Shown: positions 10,493 to 21,116 of the stretch, piece after piece | Position numbering within the stretch: position 1 is the stretch's first letter | Layout of the letters: each line of letters begins with the position of its first letter | Source of the DNA: Balamuthia mandrillaris | Taxonomy: Eukaryota > Discosea > Longamoebia > Balamuthiidae | Length of the DNA: 64,000 bases | Direction: 5' to 3' | Assembly (NCBI GenBank): GCA_031835245.1 | Contig: JAVKOQ010000029.1 | Coordinates: forward strand, 248,001 to 312,000 | Made by a program: the position numbers and the translations under genes | The notes under the pieces: model-generated | The model's input: the letters and a program-made list of their open reading frames with translations, nothing else | Database searches by the model: none | Told to the model about the DNA's origin: nothing

Positions 10493-11395
10493 AGATGTGA
10501 CAACAAATACAAACCAAGCCGTCATGCATAAACCTATCTGCAAGTGCTCCTATCTTGGAGCGGCTCAAAAGTGCCTTCTCTCTAAACGATTCACCTCGTT
10601 CAATCAAACGGCTTTTGCACTTCTCAAAGTCCTTTAAGAGGCAAAATAGGTCAGAGTATGAAGACGGAAGAAAGAAAGCAAACAAGGAATGTGAAATTGG
10701 TGTTTGTTCTCAGAGACAATCAAAGCATTCACGGTGCAAAAGTTATAACACTGAGGAAACAAATGAGCAAAAGAAAGAAAAAATAGAGTAGGAATTCGTT
10801 TGTGCGAATAAGCTCTCTATCTTCTCCTCCTCCTTCCCTTTTGCTCCCTCCTTTTACACTCAGGCATAGTTTTAATCACTGAACAAACAAATGCAGGAAA
10901 AATATCTAGAGAAACAGCAAAAGAAAAAACACAAGACAAAGCAAGAAATAAGAATAAGAAAGCATACGGTTATGTTCTCAACGGTACGTGTAACAAAGAG
11001 TGTGAAGAGAGCGCAACCAGATGACAAAGAGATAGAAGTACTGCACTTTTGGAGTTGAATAGCAGCCTCCCTTAATTCCAGTTGAACCTCGTACATTGTA
11101 TGGGCTACGCGAAAGAATAGCAAACCACATGAGGAAAGAGAGAACCAGAGAAACAGAGACGAGGGAGAGATGAGAGAGGAAGGAGAGAGAAAAGGAGAGA
11201 CGAGATAGGCTGTAAAAGAAGGGAGAGAACAAACTGCTTGCACAAACCTTTGCTAACTTTGATGACCTCGGTAAGGATTGTGATTGCGGCCACCGCCACG
11301 GGATAGTCAGGGTTTTGACGGAGCTCCTCTTCAAATCGTCTTATGACTTTTAGCCAGGCAAAATAATAAGGTGAGCATAGCGATTAATAAATGGT

Positions 11396-11449
<54 letters not shown>

Positions 11450-11868
11450 AGGAGAGGCTCGAAAAAACAACAACAACGACAACAAACCCCACGACAGATC
11501 CTTCAACGCAGTCATGGTGCCGATCGATTGTTCCAGTACGCTTCCTTTCTTCAAGCCAGGAGGGAAAAACACTTCTTGTGAACGAAAGAGATCCGCTATT
11601 ATATTTTTTGTGGTTTTTTTTAAACAGATTGATGATGGTGTTAAAAAAAGCACTTTACAATCAAATCAAATCAAAATGGTGGACACGCACCTCTCCCAAA
11701 AGAGTCGGACGTTCGTCGGGCAGCAATGGCCATCAGCGAAGGGTGATGCGAGCCATCCGAGCTGCTCATGGCACCCCCACCACCTCTCGACAACCCGACA
11801 ATGGATCCCTCCCTCGAGAGCCGCATTGCCCCTTTCTCCTTGCCTTTGTCTTTGCTGCTTCCTTCCAT
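9575..11868 (-). CDS. EIF2B1: Translation initiation factor eIF2B subunit alpha
   Basis: Nine exons on the minus strand (11868-11691, 11574-11488, 11346-11248, 11104-10968, 10631-10515, 10397-10285, 10220-10076, 9943-9761, 9691-9575) join in phase to about 391 residues. Signatures: [64 protein letters not shown], and the C-terminal [20 protein letters not shown] with [12 protein letters not shown]. The protein is part of the guanine-nucleotide-exchange complex that recharges eIF2, and the alpha subunit senses phosphorylated eIF2. It is about 85 residues longer than animal eIF2B-alpha because of a Ser/Gly-rich N-terminus from exons 1-2; the true start could lie downstream. Two introns carry (GA)n repeats. 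Confidence 0.95.
10454..10489 (-). repeat. (GA)n microsatellite in eIF2B-alpha intron
   Basis: Dinucleotide run of about 36 nt in an intron. It reads CT on the transcript strand. Confidence 0.9.
11402..11448 (-). repeat. (GA)n microsatellite in eIF2B-alpha intron
   Basis: Dinucleotide run of about 46 nt in the intron between exons 2 and 3. It reads CT on the transcript strand. Confidence 0.9.
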
Positions 11869-11922
11869 ACCGCCTGTTTGCTTTTGCTTTTTTTTCTTCG
11901 TCGCAGATAATTATTGTTGTTG

Positions 11923-11953
11923 TGACGTCATTTTATCACGATTATCCGTCGAC
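11923..11953. promoter_or_regulatory. Divergent promoter with TGACGTCA and GTCGAC
   Basis: Between eIF2B-alpha (minus) and the first importin-like gene (plus), a perfect TGACGTCA (11923-11930, the CRE/bZIP consensus) is followed 18 bases later by GTCGAC (11948-11953). The start codons are about 235 bp apart. Confidence 0.5.
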
Positions 11954-12102
11954 ATAAAATAACGACATAAAGTTAAAATTTGTGCAGGAGGATTGCAGTT
12001 ATTGGGCAGTTCATTTTTTTGTGTGATTCTGAATTTTTTCCAGGAATATTTTTTGTGTTGTTTTTAAGGTGGACGGTAACACACAAAAAATTATTTCATC
12101 CT

Positions 12103-13539
12103 ATGGAGCGGAACAATGTGTTACAACGTGCAGGGGTTTTGCCAGGCATCACCTCCGACGACCCAGCTGCACGCTACGATGCCACCAAACGCTGCCGCCT
12201 GCTGTTGTGTCAGGACGAAAACCAGGAAACGGTTCAGCAGGTCTTGGACGCGGACGTGCTGCCTCGGTTGCTCCAGTCCATGAGCCTTCAAGAGGACAAG
12301 CCGGAGCTCACTTTCGAGAGCTGTTGGGCACTCAGCAGCATGGCCTCTTGCGGCTCTTCCTCCCAGCTGCAGGCCTTGGTGGAACGTGGAGCACTGCCAA
12401 CACTGATCAACCTCTTATCCTCCAGCAATCCACAACTTCAGGAGCAAGCGTACGCTCTCGCGTTTTCCTTTCTGTTTCGTTTGTCCTTATGCTTTTTTTT
12501 TGGATGAAGCTGCACGGCCATAGGCTTCATCGCCAAAGCAGGAGAGCAGCTGCGAGACCACTGCCTGGCTAGTGGTGCCCTCGATGCAGTGGTGGCGTCC
12601 CTTACCCACTGTGGGCAGCTGTCTGTTCTGCGGCAGGCGGCCTGGACCTTGTCCATCCTCTGTAGCCACAACTTGCGAGACAGCGCTTCCTCTCCAGCCA
12701 ATTGGGGCTTCGTTAAAAAAGCGTTGCCCACGTTGTGCAGATTGTTGTACAGCCAGGACGAAGAGGTGCTCACTGACACAACCTGGGCATTGGCCTACCT
12801 GACCGATGAACGAAGGGCCAACCAACTGGACGAAGTGACACAAGCGGGCGTAGTGCGTCCTTTGATGCAGCTGGCCAAGACCAGTCGCTCTACCGCGGTG
12901 CTTTGTCCTGTGGTGAAGATCTTGGCCAACTTCGCTGATGGCCACGACCTACATCGCCAATTGCTGCTCAATCAAGGCTTGCTTCCTTTGCTCTCCTCCT
13001 CTTTGCTTGCTCATCCGAAGATCAGCATCCAAGTGGATGCCTTTCGAGCACTAGCCAACATGGCCACGGGCAATGGTGATCAACTGCAGGCTATTCTCGA
13101 TTCCAACTTGTGGAGCTGTCTTGTGACAAGCTTGGAAGCGGGTGGCCCGCTAGTGGGCGGCACGCCAGTTGACCCTAGGGTCAGAAAGGAGATCGTTCGT
13201 GCCATCCATAACTTTGCTTCTGCATGTCATTCGAGCCAGTTGCTGCGCATCCTCTCAAGTAGTCTTATCCAAGCGCTTTGCGACCTTTTGGATTTCAGGA
13301 ACCGTGCCGTGGAAGACACAGTGTTGCAAACCGTATTGGAAACCCTAGAGCATTTGCTGCCTGCGCACGAAGCGGTGGCCGAGCTCATCGAGTCGGCGGG
13401 AGGCTTGGATTGGATAGAGGAGTTGCAGGCTCACCAAAACAACGAAATATATGAGACCGCGCTCCGTATTCTCGAGACCTACTATGTGGGAGAAGAAGAA
13501 GAAGAAGATGAAGCAATGGAAGGGTTTGTTGTGCTGTAA
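12103..13539 (+). CDS. Importin-alpha-like armadillo protein, copy 1 (no IBB domain)
   Basis: Two exons, 12103-12449 and 12510-13539, in phase, 458 residues. Armadillo repeats typical of karyopherin alpha run through the protein: ESCWALSSMASCGSSSQLQ, RQAAWTLSILCSHNLRD, TWALAYLTDERRANQLDEV, VDAFRALANMATGN and RKEIVRAIHNFASA. The inner-groove Trp/Asn positions that bind nuclear localisation signals are largely kept. The protein starts directly at the first ARM repeat (LPGITSDDPAARYDATKRCR). The basic importin-beta-binding N-terminus (about 60-90 residues, rich in Arg/Lys) is absent and no upstream exon encoding it was found, so it may not use importin-beta in the usual way. The tail is acidic. 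The next gene is a close paralog in tandem with the same intron position. Confidence 0.88.
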
Positions 13540-13647
13540 TGCTCCAGGCAGGCAAGGAGGAAAATATTTCTTGGAATATTTTTGAACATGCGTGCATATA
13601 AATACTTCAATAAAATTTTATCTTGTTGCAAGAGACCTGAACTACAA

Positions 13648-14912
13648 ATGGAACAAACCGCTGGCTCGTTGGATGCCGACCGGCTGCCCCAGCTGCTCCA
13701 GGCCATGAGCCTGGAGGACCAGCCGGAGCTCCGCCTCGAGAGCTGTTCGACCCTCGCCCGCATAGCCTCTTCCGGCTCGTCCTCCCAACTTCAGGCCTTA
13801 GTCCAAGCCGGAGCACTGCCCAAGTTGATCGAGCTGTTATCTTCTTCTGACCCACAACTTCAAGAGTCTGCGTACGTTGTGTCTTCTTTCTTGTCGTTTC
13901 TTTCTTTCTTTCTTATGACGTTTTCACTCCCAAAAGTTGTGCGGTGATAGGAAGCACAGCCAAGGCCGGAGAAGGCCTACGAGACCAGTGCCTCAAGAGC
14001 GGCGCTCTCTCGGCTTTGCTTCCTCTCCTCACTCAACGTGCCTCCTCCCTTTCTCTGCAACGACAGGCGGTCTGGACCCTCTCCAACCTCTGTCGACACG
14101 ACCTGGAGGACAGCTCCTCCTCCCCTGCCGACTGGGACACCATCCAACACGCCTTGCCCTCCTTGGCCGTCCTGCTCTACCACCAAGATATGCAGGTGAT
14201 TGGTGATGCGGCCTGGGCTTTAGCCTACATGACGGACGATCGCTTCTACGACCGGGTGGACGCCGTGCTGCAAGCCAACGTGGCGCGTCGTCTGGTGGAG
14301 CTGGGACTTGCCAGGAGCAGCTCCGTGGTGCTTCCGGTGGTGAAGACCCTTGCCAACATTGCCGGCAGCCCTCAGGACATTCACCGCCAGCTTCTCCTCA
14401 ACTGTGGCTTGCTTCCTGTGCTCTCCATGCTGCTCTGCCATCCAACCACAGCCATCCGGGCGGAGGCCTTTCGAGCGCTGGCCAACCTGGCCCTGGGGAA
14501 CGCCCAACAGCTACAGGCCATTCTCGAAGCTAACCTGTGGTCTCCCCTTGTGGCCGCCTTGCAACAATCACAGGTGGGTTCAACCGTTGAAAAGGAGAGC
14601 ATCCGTGCTATCCATCTCTTTGTTTCCGCGTGCAATGCGCGCCAGCTGCAGTACGTTCTCTCGAGAGAGCTGGTCCACGCGCTGTGCGAGCATTTGGATG
14701 GCAAGGATGCGGCGCTATTGGAGAGAGTGTTGGATGCCTTGGACTGCTTGTTGAAGGCCGCCAAGGAAGTGGTGGCCGGATGGGTGGAGGAAGTGAAGGG
14801 CTTGCAGCGCATCGACCAACTTCAGTGCCACGAAAGCAATCAAGTCTACGAGAAAGCGCGTCACCTCATTGAGGCCCACTTTGAAGAACCTGAAGAGAAA
14901 GTGGAGCACTGA
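13648..14912 (+). CDS. Importin-alpha-like armadillo protein, copy 2 (shorter N-terminus)
   Basis: Two exons, 13648-13871 and 13937-14912, 399 residues. The intron sits in the same codon and phase as in copy 1, with the same donor context (GC|GTACG), showing tandem duplication. ARM motifs match copy 1 block by block (RQAAWTL there, RQAVWTLSNLCRHDLED here; EAFRALANLALGN). Relative to copy 1 the first ARM repeat is missing as well as the IBB. An in-frame ATG at 13588 would add 20 residues unrelated to ARM. The gap from copy 1's stop to this gene is only about 50-110 bp and holds AATAAA near 13607, a likely poly(A) signal of copy 1. Confidence 0.85.
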
Positions 14913-14987
14913 AGAGGAAGTTTAAAAAAAAAGGTGCTTTTGATTGTGAAGACCAAACAAAAAATGCAAAAAAAAAAGTATCTCTTG

Positions 14988-16248
14988 TTAGTGAGCATCA
15001 GCAGCATAAGCAGGGTGATCAGGGTACTTGGCCAAGTGTTCCTCGAGCTCCGCCCTCTGTTCCTGCAGGTGCAGAGGGATGTCGTGAAAGACGTCCGTCC
15101 AGAGTTCATCTCTGTGAGGCTTCGGTGTCTTCTCCACCATCCTCAACGTCTCCAGGACCTGCTGCCTGCACTCCTTTCTCAACTCCTTATCCTCCTCCTC
15201 GCTCCACCAATCCTCCGCCTCTCCGGTCTTATCCTTGGTCTTGTTGCGCAGGAAGTAGTTCTTCATCCTAGTGATGGGGTTCCTATCGCCCATCCAACTG
15301 CGGATCTCCTCCGGAGAGCGATAGCGGGTGGAGTCATCACTGGTGGAGTGGTGGCTCACGCGGTAGGTCATGGCCTCGATGAGCACCGGCTTGGGGTCCT
15401 CTGGGTCCATTACCATCTCGCGGGCCTTTTTTGTGGCCACGTAGACGGCCCATACGTCGTTGCCGTCCACTCGCACTGTGTGGATGCCGTAGGCTGGGCC
15501 GCGTCCCGCAATACCATCACCTGCATATTGTTCTTTGACTGGCGTACTGTTGGTAGGGTATTAGCATATGAGTAGGGAAAAATGAAAAGATAAAAAAATA
15601 AAGATAAAATGGAGAACCTAATGGCGTAGCCGTTGTTTCTGCAAAAGAAAATGGTGGGGCACTTCAAAGTTGCAGCAAAGTTAAGGGCAGCATGAAAGTC
15701 GCCCTCGCTGGCTGCGCCCTCTCCAAAGTAGGCAATGACACAGTTGGGCTTTTTGGCTCTCTTCATAGCGTAGGCGGCACCAGCCGCATGAGGGATTTGA
15801 GTTCCCAGCGGAGAGGATATCGTTTGGAAGCTCAAGGCCTTGGAACCATAGTGCACCGGCATTTGTCGACCCTTGCCCAAATCCTTCTCGTTGCTGAAGC
15901 ATTGGTTCATAAAGTCCTCCAGTGTAAATCTTTGTTTTTTAAAATGGAGAAAGTAAGCAAAGAGAAAGCACAGGGCTAGAACGAGCACAAGAAAATGTGA
16001 GAACAAAGCGCTACATACCCTCGCCACATTAATACACCTTGCTCTCGGTATTGACCATACACAACATCAGATTTGTCCAATACAGAAGCAGTACCGATGT
16101 GGGTGGCTTCCTCTCCAAAACTGGTCATATAGAAGGAAATCCGTCCTTGCCTTTGAGCTGTTCACAGAGTTTTAGTTAAGAGAAGTTGAGGATAGGGAGA
16201 AGAGCATTAACCACTCGTTTGTTAGGAATTTATTTCTTCTCCCGTTCT

Positions 16249-16286
<38 letters not shown>

Positions 16287-16415
16287 CTTCGTAAAGAACA
16301 GAGTCCATTGTATTAAGCAATACCATGTGTTTATACATTTTGAGCGCAACGTCCTTTGGTACCTGTATTGGATCAGAGGCAAATAACAGTGCGTATGAAA
16401 AAAATTTTGCGACAC

Positions 16416-16455
<40 letters not shown>

Positions 16456-17118
16456 AGGAAAGCCGTTGAAAAAAGCATAGAACAAAAAAAAAAGAAAACG
16501 AAAAACTAATACAGAAAAAAAAATGACAACAACGAAAGCAAAGAATAAAACAATAAGAAAGAAAGAGAAGAAGAAGAAGAACAAGAAGAAGAAGAAAAAG
16601 GAAGCACGTACGTTGGGGTCAAGAGAAGGGTCAATAACGACACCGGACTCATCCATTACCCGGAAACAAGGAAACAAAGAAAAGCTCTTGACGAACTTGA
16701 GGTCCGTGGTGAAGGGGGAGTGCGAAATGGGGTGGCACTGACTTTCATCTGTGGTCGTTGTTGTCGCGGGACCCGAGCTCTTTGTGCCCTTTGGTGCGCT
16801 GGCAAAAGTCTTTTTCAAATATTAAAAACACATATGAGATTATTAAAAGTTACAAAAAAAAAAGTGGAGAAAGAAAGAAGGAAGGAACAAAAGAGAGCAG
16901 ACAAAGAGGCAAAGATTAACCCGTATGCGAGAAGAAATCGAAAGGGCTGAAGTAGCGCCACTACACGAAAGCAGGGAGGAGGACGCGGAAACGGCCCCGC
17001 CGATTCGAAAAGAAGCCGGAGAAGAAAGCAGCAGGGAACTGTTCGCAACGCGTTGCGGCCGCGCAAAGTTCCTCACCGCAAGGGGTGACCGCAGATGAGT
17101 CGCCACGCTCTTCATCAT
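14988..17118 (-). CDS. BCKDHA: Branched-chain 2-oxoacid dehydrogenase E1 alpha subunit
   Basis: A multi-exon minus-strand gene. Exon 1 encodes an Arg/Ser/Ala-rich mitochondrial presequence ([20 protein letters not shown]). Later exons carry the E1-alpha core: [48 protein letters not shown], the thiamine-diphosphate motif beginning [15 protein letters not shown] and ending CRNNGYAI, the phosphorylation-loop region [16 protein letters not shown], and a C-terminus ending in AAYPDH-type residues. It decarboxylates branched-chain 2-oxoacids in the mitochondrial matrix. The HSTSDDS serines are the family's kinase sites. Two introns hold (GA)n repeats (16252-16282, 16420-16453). Start chosen at 17118 because it begins the presequence; the frame is open further upstream. 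Confidence 0.95.
16252..16453 (-). repeat. Two (GA)n microsatellites in BCKDHA introns
   Basis: Runs at 16252-16282 and 16420-16453, flanking the small exon that encodes [18 protein letters not shown]. Both are CT on the transcript strand. Confidence 0.9.
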
Positions 17119-17164
17119 GTCGCGGGGGTTTCGTCCGTTTCTTTTTAGCTTCCCGCTAAAATTT

Positions 17165-17170
17165 GTCGAC
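17165..17170. promoter_or_regulatory. GTCGAC site between BCKDHA and F-box/WD40 gene
   Basis: Context AAATTTGTCGACAG, 47 bp upstream of the BCKDHA start and in the divergent intergenic region. Confidence 0.4.
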
Positions 17171-17455
17171 AGCGCCCAATAAAAAATTCGTCGTTGTAAT
17201 TCTCCTGGCTTGCTGCAAAGATTGACCACCATTTGTGCTGGATCTGTTTCGCTTATGGATATTGATCTTATATGATCTTGCTGGTTATCCAATGGGAAAT
17301 CAAATTTAAATTAAATGCTGACGTGTCCGTTTTTTTTCAGAGTAACGCACTCTTTCGCGGAAGTACGGAAGGCGACCAAGGAAAAAGAAAAGAGAAGAGC
17401 GAAGAGAAACAGGGCGCACGTACGAGTTCCAGCTGGAGGATAACTAAGGAAGACA

Positions 17456-17790
17456 ATGCAACCGCAGGAGGGAGAGCAGGCCTTCTCATGGAACAGGCTT
17501 CCGGGCGAGCTGAAAGTTCAGATATTGGGACAAGTGGAGAACGCTGGCGTGCTCTCGCGCGTTGCTCCATTGGTATGCAGGGAGTGGGCTCAGTTGGGCA
17601 GAGACTCGCTGGTGTGGAGACCGGTGTTCCTCCGCGACTTTCCGGGCCGTACCATTGAGAGACGTTGTGTCGACTGGAAGTTTGAATACAGAAGAGCACA
17701 TCAGCTGCAAACGAATTGGCAGACTTGTACGTCTCCTCCTGTTCTTTTTGGCTTTATGTTATCTTCTCTCACTCTCTCTCTCCCTCTCTT

Positions 17791-17835
<45 letters not shown>

Positions 17836-18657
17836 AACTTGCCTCTGCTCTTATCGATGAAGGGATGTTTTATGGTCGCACCATTCAATTCGAGCCAGAG
17901 GGGGACAATTACATTTCGGACCTTCACTTTGATGCCAGCCATGAGACGTACCTGTGGCTGGGCTTTCGACAGGGTGTTGCTCTCTGTGATCCCGCTCAGT
18001 CCTTTGCGGTCAAAGCCTACTTCCGTACTGCTACAAGGTACCTCTCGTTTGTTGGGCTTACCTTCTTGTATCTTCCTTCTTCTTATTTTGCATTAACACC
18101 AACACATAAAACTACAAAGGTTGACTAGAGTTCGATTCGTGAAGGAAGGCGTGGGAGCAACGGGCCACACGGATGGAGTTATTCAGCTTTGGGACATCCC
18201 CAAAGAAGGCCGGAGCTCTTTGTTGTTCTCGTTTGACGAAGGCAGCGACTGGGTCAACTCCATGGAAATAGACACTCAATCCGGTGGTTTGGGCCATCAC
18301 ATAGTAGCCGGCTATGGCAACAACGACATTAAGATATGGGATGTTGAGGCTCAGCAACGAAGCTCCATTCTTCAGGGGCATAGCGCACCTGTCTCCTGTG
18401 TTAAGGTTCATGACTTTAACAAGATTTTTTTCTTTCTTTTCGGAACTAATAAGGACTTTCACTAATGTGAAATACAGTGCGATGACCAACATGTGGCTTC
18501 AAGTTCTTTGGATAAGAGCATTCGTTTGTGGGATAGACGTAACGACGAGTGCGCCTGCACTTATACTTCTGAGAATACCGGCTCTGTCCGTTGTTTCCAG
18601 TATGACTTACAGCGAAACCTGCTTGTCGCAGGAGAAGGTTATTGCTTTATCCCATTC

Positions 18658-18698
<41 letters not shown>

Positions 18699-19117
18699 CT
18701 TCTTTCTCGCTCTTATGTGCTGAATGCTTGTTTGTGTGGTATATAATACAGCATCTGGCACAGTCTCCATATGGGATATGAGGGTAAACCATGAACCATT
18801 GGAGACTTTCAAAGCGCATTCCAACAGCGTGCAGTGCCTACAGTTTTTGGGAGACCGCCTTGTGACAGGAGGCAGAGATAGATGCGCCAGAGGTACTTAT
18901 TATTTTCATATCAGTCTTTTTGCTTTTGCTCACATTTTCTCTGCATGAAGTGTGGAAGTTATCAGACGTGAGAGACACTTCCCCATTCCTGCTTTCGGGT
19001 ACCCCAGCTTTTACGGACTGGGTGAAAGCCGTACAAATGAACGATAGCAAGCTCTTTGTTGCTTCCAGCGCCACCTCGGTGCTTGACTTCACGCCGACCG
19101 CTGAACAGCTCAACTGA
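17456..19117 (+). CDS. F-box / WD40 repeat protein
   Basis: About seven exons. Exon 1 holds an F-box (WNRLPGELKVQILGQVENAG, then VCREWAQLGRDSLVW). Later exons encode WD40 blades: DGVIQLWDIPKEG, NDIKIWDVEAQQRSSILQGH, LDKSIRLWDRRNDECACTY, SGTVSIWDMRVNHEPLETF, and a last blade with VWKLSDVRDTSP. It should act as a substrate receptor of an SCF ubiquitin ligase, F-box to SKP1 and the propeller to the target. Introns at 17760-17833 and 18660-18692 carry CT microsatellites. The stop is at 19115-19117. No clear ortholog group is recognisable. Confidence 0.85.
17790..17833 (+). repeat. (CT)n microsatellite in F-box/WD40 intron 1
   Basis: CT run of about 44 nt, CT on the transcript strand. Confidence 0.9.
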
Positions 19118-19266
19118 ACAGAAGGCATTTTATTCTATCCAACAAAAGGTTAAACTGTACAGCTGCCAACGTTGTGTGTGTTTACCGAATGCAAATGAGC
19201 TTTGTTGCGGTCTCTCTCAGCTGGTAAAAAGGCTCACGCAAGAATCTCCATGCCAGCAACGAGGGA

Positions 19267-19267
<1 letters not shown>

Positions 19268-19306
<39 letters not shown>
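19268..19306. repeat. (GA)n microsatellite, intergenic
   Basis: GA run between the F-box/WD40 stop and the 5S-like gene. The stretch 19118-19400 holds no gene I can support. Confidence 0.85.
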
Positions 19307-19308
<2 letters not shown>

Positions 19309-19400
19309 CAAAATAATATGGTGCAGCACAAACATGAAGAAGGCACGAGAGCAACGTGCCAACAACAACAAAAGAAGAGGCAGAGAAGCAAAAAAAAAAA

Positions 19401-19501
19401 GGATACAGCACGATGGATTCCCAGTACTAACATCGCCTGGCGGAGCTTAACTTTGCTGATCGGACGGGAAGCGGTGCTTTCTCCGCAGTATGGCCGTATC
19501 C
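19401..19501 (-). rRNA. 5S rRNA-like gene lacking one arm (truncated or pseudogene)
   Basis: On the minus strand the 101-nt unit begins GGATACGGCCATACTGCGG and ends GTGCTGTATCC, so helix I pairs. It contains the internal-control-region sequence AAGTTAAGCTCCGCCAGGCG. Compared with eukaryotic 5S RNAs of about 118-120 nt, the sequence jumps from TTAGTACTGGG straight to AATCC. The roughly 17-nt hairpin arm (helix IV and its loop) is missing, as if deleted between two GGG copies. Ten T follow the 3' end (19391-19400), a strong Pol III terminator. It is either a pseudogene or an unusual 5S variant. A single copy is seen here. Confidence 0.75.
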
Positions 19502-19542
19502 AACCCTCTTGGCCACTCCCTCGCAGCACGGCCACACCCATT

Positions 19543-19637
19543 AAAGCCAAAGCTATGGGGATTGCAGAAGAAAGGACCTTTCATCCAGAACTCGGTGTTG
19601 GTGACCTTTCTTCTGCAATCCCCATGGCTTTGGCTTT
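19543..19637. repeat. Long foldback (33-bp inverted repeat)
   Basis: The arms 19543-19575 and 19605-19637 are reverse complements over about 33 bp with one mismatch (core TGGGGATTGCAGAAGAAAGG). They are separated by a 29-nt spacer. The foldback lies about 40 bp from the 5' end of the 5S-like gene. A minus-strand ORF of about 60 residues (starting MPKTKEDVEKK near 19732) runs through it but has no other support. Confidence 0.85.
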
Positions 19638-19969
19638 TTTTGTTTTACAAACTGCATAATAGACAGCAGAGTTTTCTTTTTTTTAATCGCTTTAGCTACC
19701 TTCTTCTCCACATCCTCCTTCGTTTTTGGCATGGTAACGTTGTTTTGCTCTTCTTCGCTTGCTTCTCTCTCTTGTTCACTTTTCGACAATAATTGCTGTG
19801 GAAAGAAATTGCTAAGAAACGCTTCTCTGAAGAAACAAAAAACGCCTGTTCGTTCTTGTTGGTCGGCAGACGGTCCCCACACTGTTTGTCTCTCGCTTCC
19901 GCTTCTTTTTTTTTTTTTTTTTTTTGGAAGTGTGTTGTAAACTGATCATAAGAATCACAAAAAAAAAAA

Positions 19970-20944
19970 TGAGCCGACATTTTGGTTCGGGATCGGCCTT
20001 CCTCCAGTCGTTGGATCCAACAACGGGAACAACGACAAACAAACAACAGGTTGACGACTACGACGATGAAGACTACGACGAGGAGGAAGAGTACCATGAG
20101 GGAGAAGAGGGAGAAGAGGGAGAAGAGGAGTATTGGGAGGAAGAAGGAGGAGAAGGAGAGGAGGACCGTTGGGATGACGAAAACCTGGATGAAGAGGCAG
20201 CCGAATACGTTTACGACCGCGAGAAGAAGACGACCGCCTCCGCTTTCGACTTTTCCAGTCTTTTGCAGCAACCCCCTCTGCTTGAGCAGAACAAACAGCA
20301 ACCGAAGGGAGGCAAACGGAGAAACAGCAACAACAACAAAACAGGCCAAAAGGAAAAGGAGGAGTGCCTCGCTTTGCAGGACCAACAGCTGGCTCAGTTG
20401 AGGCAGCATTATTCTGGAGAGGAGGAGAAAGGAGTTGTTCGCGTGTCGGCGTTTGCCAAGGGCTCTCGTTTGCTGCAGCTCTCTTTTACCAATGATAGTG
20501 CTCCTCGCGGTAAAGAGACTTCCATGTCTTCTTTCTTTCTTGCTTGTCGTTTCTTTCTTGTCGTTTCTTGTCGTTTCTTTCTTTCTCTCTTTCTTTCTCT
20601 CTTTCTTTCTTGTCGTTTCTTTCTTTCTTGTCGTTTCTTTCTTGTCGTTTCTTTCTTTCTTGTCGTTTCTTTCTTTCTTGTCGTTTCTTTCTTTCTTGTC
20701 GTTTCTTTCTTTCTTTCTTTCTTTCTTGTCGTTTCTTTCTTTCTTTTTCTTCTTCTTGTCGTTTTTCTTGTCGTTTCTTCTTTCTTTCTTGTCGTTTCTT
20801 TCTTTCTTTCTTTCTTTCTTTCTTGTCGTTTCTTTCTTTCTTTCTTGTCGTTTCTTTCTTTCTTTCTTCTTTCTTTCTTCTTTCTTTCTTTCTTTCTTTC
20901 TTTTCTTTCTTTTTCTTTCTTTTTCTTTCTTTCTTTCTTTTTCT

Positions 20945-20984
<40 letters not shown>

Positions 20985-21056
20985 TTCTTTCTTTCTTTCT
21001 TTTTCTTTCTTGTCGTTTTTTCTTTCTTTCTTTCTCTTTCTTTCTTTCTTTCTTTT

Positions 21057-21116
<60 letters not shown>

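Noticed and set aside
12103-14912. One single large importin gene spanning both copies
   Set aside because: A stop codon and a poly(A)-like signal lie between them, and both copies repeat the same ARM series and intron.
16843-17292. Longer BCKDHA N-terminus starting at 17292
   Set aside because: The frame is open, but the mitochondrial presequence begins at 17118 and the extension would bury it and cross the GTCGAC promoter region.
19553-19732. Small basic minus-strand protein starting MPKTKEDVEKK
   Set aside because: It runs through the foldback, lacks homology and has a Lys-homopolymer composition; kept only as a remark on the foldback.
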